DNA from: Bacteroidaceae bacterium | GTDB taxonomy: Bacteria > Bacteroidota > Bacteroidia > Bacteroidales > Bacteroidaceae | Reading direction: 5' to 3' | DNA length: 64,000 nt | Assembly: GCA_017633615.1 (NCBI GenBank) | Contig: JAGBPB010000077.1 | Coordinates: 39,250 to 103,249 of the forward strand | In this document: in pieces, positions 9,094-15,997 of the stretch | Numbering within the stretch: position 1 is the first letter of the stretch | How the letters are laid out: each line of letters begins with the position of its first letter | Made by a program: the position numbers and the translations under genes | Notes under the pieces: generated by a model | Seen by the model: the letters and a program-made list of their open reading frames with translations, nothing else | The model's database searches: none | What the model was told of the DNA's origin: nothing

Positions 9094-9633
9094 ATGAGAA
9101 AATTATCAACTATTCTGGCTGTCATGGCACTATTTGTGCTTACAGCATCATGTGGCGTTCTTGGTTTGGGCGCAGCCGGAAACGGCTCAACAAACGGCCA
9201 GGCATCAGGTGCAGCTCTTAAGAGCCTCTATTCACAGTACAAGAGTGACGGTAAGGTTGATTTGGCTAATCTGAACAATGTGATCAGCATGGCTCAGCTT
9301 GTAAACGGAATCCAGGGCCTCAAGGGCGTTGATGACAAGAGCAAGTTCTATTCTGACTTTGCTACCGGACTGATTCTGGGCTCAAACAATCTTGTTACCC
9401 AGCAGACATCAAATCCTGTAACCAACACTCTGGCTACTCTTGCTACAGGTACTGACCTTACGGCTATTGCCGCTGCCGGTCTGGCTGCTGCAACTCAGAG
9501 CCAGCAGGCTAAGCAGGCTGCTACTACAACCAATAATGTTGCAAACACAGTTCAGGCTCTCACTGAGACCACAGTAGGTGTTTCAAACACTCTCTCTTCA
9601 CTGGCTACAATATTCAACATGTTCAGTAAATAA
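9094..9633 (+). CDS. Small conserved lipoprotein, function unknown
   Basis: A 179-residue protein with signal peptide and lipobox LTASC (Cys20), then a Gly/Asn/Ser-rich linker. A helical segment (SLYSQYKSDGKVDLANLNNVISMAQLV) precedes an Ala/Thr/Gln-rich low-complexity stretch (about residues 120-160) with many AAT, QAA and TTN repeats, and a helical end. No enzymatic motif is recognisable. Such proteins are common in Bacteroidales and may be annotated as hypothetical. It lies 25 bp after the GH97 gene and is followed by a good terminator, so it is likely the last gene of that transcript or a separate short one. Confidence 0.65.
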   Translation: MRKLSTILAVMALFVLTASCGVLGLGAAGNGSTNGQASGAALKSLYSQYKSDGKVDLANLNNVISMAQLVNGIQGLKGVDDKSKFYSDFATGLILGSNNLVTQQTSNPVTNTLATLATGTDLTAIAAAGLAAATQSQQAKQAATTTNNVANTVQALTETTVGVSNTLSSLATIFNMFSK

Positions 9634-9657
9634 TAGGAACATTTGATTTGCTATAAG

Positions 9658-9685
9658 ACCCTCGCTCCAACAGCGGGGGTTTTTG
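9658..9685 (+). terminator. Rho-independent terminator
   Basis: CCCTCGCT and AGCGGGGG pair across a CCAAC loop (one G-T pair) and are followed by TTTTT. It closes the transcript ending with the small lipoprotein gene. Confidence 0.85.
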
Positions 9686-9711
9686 TTTGCAGTTCTTTAG
9701 TTGATTTTTAT

Positions 9712-9719
9712 TACCTTTG
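9712..9719 (+). promoter_or_regulatory. -7 promoter element of the lysS operon
   Basis: TACCTTTG fits TAnnTTTG. A TTTG at 9686-9689 could be the -33 box (22-bp spacer). The predicted transcript begins about 15-20 bases before the lysS ATG at 9743. Confidence 0.65.
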
Positions 9720-9742
9720 CCGGTTGAAATAATTTATGGAAC

Positions 9743-11254
9743 ATGGAATTAAGTGATCAGGAACAATTTAGGCGTGAGAGTTTGAAGGAGTTGAGGGAGA
9801 TGGGTATTGATCCGTATCCCGCAGCGATGTACCCCACAAACGCTTTTGCCGCCGAGATAAAAGAGAACTTTAAGGATGATGCAGCAGAGCCCCGCCAGGT
9901 CTGCGTGGCCGGCCGTATGATGAGCCGCCGTATCATGGGTAAGGCATCGTTCATTGAACTGATGGATTCTACCGGCCGTATTCAGGTATATGTTACCCGT
10001 GACGACATCTGCCCCGATGAGGAGGACAAGGAGATGTACAACAAGGTGTTCAAGAAACTCCTTGACATAGGTGATTTCATCGGCATAGAAGGATTCGTAT
10101 TCCGCACTCAGATGGGTGAGATTACCATACACGCCAAGAAGCTCACGGTCCTGTCCAAGTCACTGCGTCCGCTGCCTATCGTAAAGTACAAGGACGGTGT
10201 GGCATATGATAAGTTCGATGATCCTGATCTGCGTTACCGTCAGCGTTACGTTGACCTGGTGGTAAACGAGGGCGTTAAGGAGACATTCCTCAAGCGTACC
10301 AAGGTTATCCGTACCCTGCGTTCAGTTCTGGATGAGGCCGGTTATACTGAGGTTGAAACTCCAATCCTGCAGTCTATTCCGGGCGGTGCAAGCGCACGTC
10401 CGTTCATCACACACCATAACACCCTTGACATTGATCTGTACTGCCGTATAGCAACAGAGCTCTATCTGAAGCGTCTTATCGTAGGCGGTTTTGAGGGCGT
10501 GTATGAGATCGGCAAGAACTTCCGTAACGAGGGTATGGACCGCACCCACAATCCTGAGTTTACCTGCATGGAGCTCTATGTAGCTTACAAGGATTACAAC
10601 TGGATGATGGACTTCACAGAGAAGTTGCTGGAGAAGATTGCAATAGAGACCAACGGCACCACTAAGGTAAAGGTTGGTGACAACGAGGTTGACTTCAAGG
10701 CTCCGTATCGCCGTCTGCCTATCCTTGAGGCTATCAAGGAGAAGACAGGCTATGACCTGGAGGGCATGGCAGAGGATGAGATGCGTGAGGTGGCCAAGAA
10801 GTGCGGCGTTGAGGTTACACCTTCCATGGGCAAGGGCAAGCTCATTGACGAGATATTCGGTGAGACCTGTGAGGGTACTTTCATACAGCCTACATTCATT
10901 ACTGACTATCCTGTTGAGATGTCACCCCTTACCAAGATGCACCGCAGCAAGCCCGGTCTTACTGAGCGTTTTGAGCTGATGGTGAACGGCAAGGAACTGG
11001 CAAACGCATACAGTGAGCTGAATGATCCTATTGACCAGTACGAGCGTTTCCAGGATCAGCTGCGTCTTAGCCAGAAGGGTGATGACGAGGCAATGTTCAT
11101 AGATCAGGATTTTGTACGCGCTCTGGAGTACGGCATGCCTCCCACTAGCGGTATCGGCATCGGCATAGACCGTCTGGTTATGCTTATGACAGGACAGCAG
11201 GCCATTCAGGAGGTGTTGTTCTTCCCGCAGATGAAACCTGAAAGCAAGGATTAA
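9743..11254 (+). CDS. lysS: Lysyl-tRNA synthetase, class II
   Basis: Charges tRNA-Lys in the cytoplasm. The 503 residues are the standard bacterial class II length. An N-terminal OB-fold anticodon-binding domain (about residues 55-150, with VCVAGRMMSRRIMGKASFIELMD) is followed by the catalytic core. Motif 1 includes PILQSIPGGASARPF, motif 2 is FRNEGMDRTHNPEFTCMELY, and motif 3 is GIGIGIDRLVMLMTG near the C-terminus. All are intact. It is the first gene of a forward cluster, with gpsA starting 11 bp later, pgi and a HAD hydrolase. There is no tRNA-sensing leader; the predicted 5' leader is short. Confidence 0.97.
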   Translation: MELSDQEQFRRESLKELREMGIDPYPAAMYPTNAFAAEIKENFKDDAAEPRQVCVAGRMMSRRIMGKASFIELMDSTGRIQVYVTRDDICPDEEDKEMYNKVFKKLLDIGDFIGIEGFVFRTQMGEITIHAKKLTVLSKSLRPLPIVKYKDGVAYDKFDDPDLRYRQRYVDLVVNEGVKETFLKRTKVIRTLRSVLDEAGYTEVETPILQSIPGGASARPFITHHNTLDIDLYCRIATELYLKRLIVGGFEGVYEIGKNFRNEGMDRTHNPEFTCMELYVAYKDYNWMMDFTEKLLEKIAIETNGTTKVKVGDNEVDFKAPYRRLPILEAIKEKTGYDLEGMAEDEMREVAKKCGVEVTPSMGKGKLIDEIFGETCEGTFIQPTFITDYPVEMSPLTKMHRSKPGLTERFELMVNGKELANAYSELNDPIDQYERFQDQLRLSQKGDDEAMFIDQDFVRALEYGMPPTSGIGIGIDRLVMLMTGQQAIQEVLFFPQMKPESKD

Positions 11255-11265
11255 AACATAAATAT

Positions 11266-12267
11266 ATGGCAATTCCACAGGGAAAACTGGCAATTATGGG
11301 TGGCGGCAGCTGGGCAACAGCCATAGCCAAGATACTGCTGTCAACTGAGGATTCCATCAACTGGTACATCCGCCGTGATGACCGTATTGCTGATTTCAAG
11401 CGTCTTGGTCACAATCCCGCATACCTGACAGGTGTGCAGTTTGATGTGAACAGGATCAATTTCTCATCGGACATAAACCAGATTGTTAATGACTCTGAGG
11501 TGCTGGTGTTCGTAACTCCGTCACCTTACTTCAAGAGCCATATGAAGAAGCTTAAGGTCAAGCTTCGCGACAAGTTCGTGGTTTCTGCCATCAAAGGTAT
11601 CGTGCCTGATGACAATCTGCTCATGTCTGACTATTTCCACCGCTACTATGGCGTTCCAGCGGAGAACATTGCTGTCGTAGCCGGACCTTGTCATGCTGAG
11701 GAGGTGGCTCTGGAGCGTCTGTCATATCTTACTGTAGGCTGCCAGGAATTGGAAAATGCGCAGGCTATAGCTCACAAACTGACCAATTCATACGTAAAGA
11801 CATCAGTATCAGAGGATGTGGCAGGCATAGAGTTCAGTTCAGTGCTTAAAAACGTATATGCCATTGCAGCCGGAATATGCCACGGACTTAAGTATGGTGA
11901 CAACTTCCAGGCCGTGCTTATGTCAAACGCCATCCAGGAGATGAACACATTCCTGGCAACAGCCCGCCCTATGCCGGGCCGTGCTGTGAATGACTCTGTA
12001 TATCTGGGCGATTTGCTTGTGACCGGTTACTCAAACTTCAGCCGTAACCGTGTGTTCGGCACTATGGTGGGAAAAGGTTACTCTGTAAAGGCTGCTCAGA
12101 TGGAGATGGAGATGATAGCTGAGGGTTATTACGGTACCATGTGCATGAAGGAGATAAATGAGCATTACCGTGTCAATATGCCTATCCTTGATGCAATTTA
12201 CAATATTCTGTATGAACACATTTCGCCGGTAATAGAGATAAAGCTCCTTACCGATTCTTTCAAATAA
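11266..12267 (+). CDS. gpsA: Glycerol-3-phosphate dehydrogenase [NAD(P)+]
   Basis: Reduces dihydroxyacetone phosphate to sn-glycerol 3-phosphate, the backbone for phospholipids. The 333 residues match the family. An N-terminal Rossmann motif ([14 protein letters not shown], GxGxxxxA-type) is followed by [10 protein letters not shown], the conserved SAIKGIVP segment, [13 protein letters not shown] and the C-terminal substrate domain with [25 protein letters not shown], where the first Lys of SSVLKN is the expected catalytic lysine. It lies 11 bp after lysS and 7 bp before pgi, so the genes are probably cotranscribed. The link is likely housekeeping (glycolytic intermediates to lipids) rather than a pathway. 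Confidence 0.96.
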   Translation: MAIPQGKLAIMGGGSWATAIAKILLSTEDSINWYIRRDDRIADFKRLGHNPAYLTGVQFDVNRINFSSDINQIVNDSEVLVFVTPSPYFKSHMKKLKVKLRDKFVVSAIKGIVPDDNLLMSDYFHRYYGVPAENIAVVAGPCHAEEVALERLSYLTVGCQELENAQAIAHKLTNSYVKTSVSEDVAGIEFSSVLKNVYAIAAGICHGLKYGDNFQAVLMSNAIQEMNTFLATARPMPGRAVNDSVYLGDLLVTGYSNFSRNRVFGTMVGKGYSVKAAQMEMEMIAEGYYGTMCMKEINEHYRVNMPILDAIYNILYEHISPVIEIKLLTDSFK

Positions 12268-12274
12268 AGGACTA

Positions 12275-13615
12275 ATGATTAAGATTGACATATCACGGAT
12301 TCTGGATTTCATTCCCAAAAATGAAATCGCAGCGCTTGAACCTGAAGTGAAGGATGCTGTTCTTGCACTTGAGAATGGCAGTGGCGCCGGTAATGACTTT
12401 ATAGGTTGGATGAATCTGGCATCAAAGATTGACAAAAGTCTTGTTGATGCCATAGAGGAGACAGCCGGAGTATTGCGTCAGAATTGTGAAGTGGTGGTAG
12501 TGGCAGGCATAGGCGGAAGCTATCTTGGATCACGTGCCGTGATTGAGGCTCTCAGCAACAGTTTCAGCCAGTCCATTCCTGACAGCAAGAATCCGCAGAT
12601 ACTGTTTGCCGGTCATAACATCAGTGAGGATTACCTGTATGAACTCTCTGAATATCTTAAGGGTAAGAAATTCGGTGTAATAAACATATCCAAGTCCGGT
12701 ACTACTACGGAGACTGCACTTGCATTCCGTCTGCTCAAGAAACAGTGTGAGCAGCAGCGCGGAAAGGATACGGCCCGCAAGGTGATAGTGGCCATTACCG
12801 ATGCCAAGCGCGGTGCAGCCCGCGTATGCGCTGACAAGGAGGGATACTGCAGTTTCATCATTCCTGACAATGTGGGCGGACGTTTCTCTGTACTTACTCC
12901 TGTAGGCCTGTTGCCGATAGCTGTTGCCGGGTTTGATATCCGTCAGCTCATCAAGGGCGCAGCCGATATGGAGGCATTGACCACCAGTTCAGTGGCATTC
13001 GGTGAGAATCCTTCAGCACAGTATGCTGCTGCACGAAACGCATTGTATCGCAGCGGCAAGAAGATAGAGATACTGGTTAACTTCCAGCCCAAGCTGCACT
13101 ATCTGAGCGAGTGGTGGAAACAGCTTTACGGTGAGTCAGAAGGTAAGGAGAACAAGGGCTTATTCCCTGCTTCAGTTGATTTCTCTACAGACCTGCACTC
13201 CATGGGACAGTGGATCCAGGAGGGTGAGCGCACAATATTTGAGACCGTTATCTCAGTTGACAAGGTAAAGCATTCTGTTCTTGTTCCTTATGATGACGAG
13301 AACCTGGACGGTCTTAACTTCCTGGCCGGAAAGCATGTTGATGAGGTTAACAAGATGGCGGAACTTGGTACTCAGTTGGCTCATGTGGACGGCGGAGTTC
13401 CAAATATACGCATAGCCGTTCCTGAACTAAGTGAGTACTGGATAGGCCAGCTTATCTATATGTTTGAGAAGGGTTGCGGCATAAGCGGTTATGTGCTTGG
13501 AGTCAATCCGTTCAACCAGCCGGGTGTGGAGGCATATAAGAAGAACATGTTCGCTCTGTTGAACAAACCGGGATACGAGCAGGAGTCAAAAGCCATTCTG
13601 GCCCGTTTAAAATAA
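12275..13615 (+). CDS. pgi: Glucose-6-phosphate isomerase
   Basis: Interconverts glucose 6-phosphate and fructose 6-phosphate. At 446 residues it belongs to the shorter bacterial Pgi group. Visible features are [20 protein letters not shown] near residue 75, the phosphate-binding [19 protein letters not shown], the [20 protein letters not shown] signature and a C-terminal catalytic region ([21 protein letters not shown]) containing the conserved Gln-Pro-Gly-Val-Glu and Lys. It starts 7 bp after gpsA and is followed after 10 bp by a HAD-family phosphatase that may act on a related sugar phosphate. Confidence 0.96.
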   Translation: MIKIDISRILDFIPKNEIAALEPEVKDAVLALENGSGAGNDFIGWMNLASKIDKSLVDAIEETAGVLRQNCEVVVVAGIGGSYLGSRAVIEALSNSFSQSIPDSKNPQILFAGHNISEDYLYELSEYLKGKKFGVINISKSGTTTETALAFRLLKKQCEQQRGKDTARKVIVAITDAKRGAARVCADKEGYCSFIIPDNVGGRFSVLTPVGLLPIAVAGFDIRQLIKGAADMEALTTSSVAFGENPSAQYAAARNALYRSGKKIEILVNFQPKLHYLSEWWKQLYGESEGKENKGLFPASVDFSTDLHSMGQWIQEGERTIFETVISVDKVKHSVLVPYDDENLDGLNFLAGKHVDEVNKMAELGTQLAHVDGGVPNIRIAVPELSEYWIGQLIYMFEKGCGISGYVLGVNPFNQPGVEAYKKNMFALLNKPGYEQESKAILARLK

Positions 13616-13621
13616 AGGAGG
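13614..13621 (+). promoter_or_regulatory. Strong Shine-Dalgarno sequence
   Basis: AAAGGAGG lies 4 bases before the ATG at 13626. Near-perfect anti-SD complementarity stands out in a genome whose other genes mostly lack it, and it supports the 13626 start. Confidence 0.7.
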
Positions 13622-13625
13622 ACAG

Positions 13626-14306
13626 ATGTCATTCTCATTCAAGAACAAAAGCGCCATCCTGTTTGACATGGATGGCGTTTTGTATGATTCAATGCCAAAT
13701 CATTCCAAAGCCTGGAGTCAGGCTATGGAAAAGTTCGGTATGCACATGACTCCTCATGATGTATATCTGAACGAGGGAGCCACCGGACATGACACAGTGG
13801 TACGCATAAGCCTGCGTGACCGCGGCTATGAGGCAACACAGAGTGAGATTGATGATATCTACGGGTATAAGGCGTCGCTGTTCCGCTCCATGCCTGAGGC
13901 GCGTGTAATGCCGGGAGCACTTGAGGTGTTCCACAAGGCTGCGACAGCCGGTTTAAGGATTCTTATCGTAACCGGTTCAGGGCAGAAAAACCTGATTGAG
14001 AGGGTTCAAAGGGATTTTGAAGGTCTGATTACACGAGACCGTATGGTTACCGCCTTTGAGGTAACACGCGGCAAACCTTATCCGGATCCATATCTTAAAG
14101 GACTTGAGATTGCAGGGGTATCCGCAAGTGAGGCTGTGGTGGTAGAGAATGCCCCGCTTGGTGTACGTGCAGCTGTTGCTGCCGGAATAGATACCATTGC
14201 GGTAAATACCGGTCCGCTGGAGGATGAGATCCTGCAGAAAGAAGGTCCTGTCATGCTTATGCACTCCATGCAGGAGCTGGCAGACAGATTTGAAACTCTT
14301 TTCTGA
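13626..14306 (+). CDS. HAD-superfamily hydrolase, beta-phosphoglucomutase-like
   Basis: A 226-residue haloacid-dehalogenase-type phosphatase or phosphomutase. Motif I is DMDGVLYDSM (nucleophile Asp and general acid Asp near residues 15 and 17), motif II is VTGSG, motif III includes the Lys of GKPYPDPY, and motif IV is the acidic VVENAPLGVRAAVAAG. The helical cap between motifs I and II is of the C1 type found in sugar-phosphate phosphatases and beta-phosphoglucomutases. The substrate is not determinable; the position after pgi suggests a hexose phosphate. It ends directly against the opposing aroC gene with no intergenic base. Confidence 0.85.
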   Translation: MSFSFKNKSAILFDMDGVLYDSMPNHSKAWSQAMEKFGMHMTPHDVYLNEGATGHDTVVRISLRDRGYEATQSEIDDIYGYKASLFRSMPEARVMPGALEVFHKAATAGLRILIVTGSGQKNLIERVQRDFEGLITRDRMVTAFEVTRGKPYPDPYLKGLEIAGVSASEAVVVENAPLGVRAAVAAGIDTIAVNTGPLEDEILQKEGPVMLMHSMQELADRFETLF

Positions 14307-15380
14307 TTATTTTCCTGAAGCAAGCCACTGGTCAAGAAGAACCAGAGCGGTGAGCGCTTCAACAACGGGTACTGCACGCGGTACTACACAAGGATCATGA
14401 CGGCCCTTGGCGGCTACGGTGGTGTTCTGGCCTGAACGTGTAACGGTTTGCTGTTCCTGCCCGATGGTTGGTGTGGGCTTGAATGCCACGCGGAACCTTA
14501 TAGGCTGGCCGTTGCTTATACCTCCCTGTATGCCTCCGCTGTGATTGCTTAAAGTTGTTATCATGCCGTTTTCCATGCGGAATGCGTCATTGTGTTCAGA
14601 GCCGCGCTGTGATGCTGATGAAAAGCCGTCGCCGTACTCAAAGCCTTTTGCAGCGTTGATACCCAGCATAGCCTTGGCAAGCGTGGCCTCCAGCTTGTCA
14701 AATACAGGATTGCCTATTCCCGCAGGCATACCGCGTACAATGCAGGTCACGCATCCTCCGGTAGAATCCTGCTGTTTGCGCAGTTCATGGATATACTTCT
14801 CCATCTGTGAGGCCAGCTTCTGGTCCGGGCATCTTACGGGATTGCTGTCAACATTGACGCCTGCATACTCCACATCCTTGGCGGGATCAGTGGAGTAGGG
14901 GCCTATCTGTGATGTAAATGCATTGATCTGAAGTTCTGGGAGCAGTTTCCTGAAAGCTAATGCGGCCAAAGCACCTGCAACACATATCGGGGCTGTTACT
15001 CGGGCCGATGACCGGCCTCCACCGCGCCAGTCACGTATGCAGTAACGCTGTTCCCATGCATAGTCTGCATGAGAGGGGCGGTACAGATCTTTCAGTTCAT
15101 CGTAATCTGAACTGTGCTGGTCATTGTTCTTTATTATAAAGGCTATGGGCGCTCCGGTTGATACTCCGTCAAGCAATCCTGACAGGAATTCGACTTCATC
15201 CTTTTCCTGACGGCCGGTGGTGACAGTGCTCTGTCCGGGACGGCGGCGCTGCATGCACTGGCTAATAAAATCAGTATCAACGGTAATTCCGGCAGGGAAT
15301 CCGTCAAGCACACCACCTATGGCGGGGCCGTGGCTCTCGCCGAATGTGGTCAGGGTAAGGAGTTGGCCCAGGGTATTCAT
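14307..15380 (-). CDS. aroC: Chorismate synthase
   Basis: Catalyses the last step of the shikimate pathway, EPSP to chorismate, using reduced flavin. The 357-residue length is typical. Signatures include the N-terminal TFGESHGPAIGGVLDGFPAGI, the RRRPGQS block, DWRGGGRSSARVTA (flavin/EPSP-binding region) and HSGGIQGGISNGQPI. The start lies 6 bp after the stop of the upstream FKBP gene (both leftward), so they form a two-gene operon. Its stop codon abuts the stop of the HAD gene on the other strand. Confidence 0.97.
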   Translation of the reverse strand: MNTLGQLLTLTTFGESHGPAIGGVLDGFPAGITVDTDFISQCMQRRRPGQSTVTTGRQEKDEVEFLSGLLDGVSTGAPIAFIIKNNDQHSSDYDELKDLYRPSHADYAWEQRYCIRDWRGGGRSSARVTAPICVAGALAALAFRKLLPELQINAFTSQIGPYSTDPAKDVEYAGVNVDSNPVRCPDQKLASQMEKYIHELRKQQDSTGGCVTCIVRGMPAGIGNPVFDKLEATLAKAMLGINAAKGFEYGDGFSSASQRGSEHNDAFRMENGMITTLSNHSGGIQGGISNGQPIRFRVAFKPTPTIGQEQQTVTRSGQNTTVAAKGRHDPCVVPRAVPVVEALTALVLLDQWLASGK

Positions 15381-15386
15381 ATCAGT

Positions 15387-15962
15387 TTATTTTTTGCAGT
15401 CTCCGCAGCCACCGCCTTCACAGTCGCAATCATCGCCGCCTTTGCATTCACCGTTGCTGCATCCGCCGCTGCAGCCTTTGCATTTGGGGTGCAGGATGGC
15501 GTCAATCTCCTCTTGTGTAGCGGGGCGTGACTCAAGGATTACACCTTTGAAGGTGAGGTTTTCACCTGCCAGGGGGTGGTTGAGGTCAACGGTAACCTTA
15601 TCATTTGTAATATTGGTTACGGTTGCGTTGAATGTCTGCTGGCCGTCGCTCAAGGGAATGATGGCACCTATCTTTACGTGCTCGTCATCAAAAACGCCGT
15701 CACGCAGGAATATGCCTTTGTCCAGGTCAAGTACGTTCTCTTTGCTGTACTCTCCGTAGGCCTTGTCGGCGGGAATCTCAAACTCAAAGCTCTCACCTAC
15801 AGCCTTTGAGCCCACGTTGCTCTCAAACAGGTCAAGGGCGTATCCGATGCCGGTTATGAACTTGAAGGGACGCTCACGGGTAGCGCTCTCATACTTGTAT
15901 AACTGGCCGTCAGCGTCTTTCAGCATCAGGTCATAAGTCAGACTTATATATTTCTTTTCCAT
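15387..15962 (-). CDS. SlyD-like FKBP-type peptidyl-prolyl isomerase with Cys-rich tail
   Basis: Cytoplasmic proline isomerase/chaperone (191 residues) of the SlyD type: a short FKBP fold split by an insert-in-flap domain (TYDLMLKDADGQLYKYE, FITGIGYALDLFESNVGSKAVGESFEFEIPADKAYGEY, then DVFDDEHVKIGAIIPL, and LNHPLAGENLTFKGVILESRPAT). There is no signal peptide. E. coli SlyD ends in a His/Cys-rich nickel-binding tail. Here the last 34 residues hold 8 Cys, many Gly and Asp and one His, so a metal-binding tail is inferred, but with thiol ligands. No hydrogenase gene is nearby. It is the first gene of the pair with aroC and has its own -7 element. Confidence 0.88.
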   Translation of the reverse strand: MEKKYISLTYDLMLKDADGQLYKYESATRERPFKFITGIGYALDLFESNVGSKAVGESFEFEIPADKAYGEYSKENVLDLDKGIFLRDGVFDDEHVKIGAIIPLSDGQQTFNATVTNITNDKVTVDLNHPLAGENLTFKGVILESRPATQEEIDAILHPKCKGCSGGCSNGECKGGDDCDCEGGGCGDCKK

Positions 15963-15980
15963 CTCTTAAAGTTTGGGGGG

Positions 15981-15988
15981 CAAAGTTA
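15981..15988 (-). promoter_or_regulatory. -7 promoter element of the FKBP-aroC operon
   Basis: TAACTTTG on the minus strand, 18 bp upstream of the FKBP ATG. No TTTG is found at a standard -33 distance. Confidence 0.5.
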
Positions 15989-15997
15989 GTGAATTTT

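Noticed and set aside
15217..15759. 180-residue plus-strand ORF across aroC and the FKBP gene
   Set aside because: Antisense to two well-recognised genes; composition is Ser/Pro-rich.
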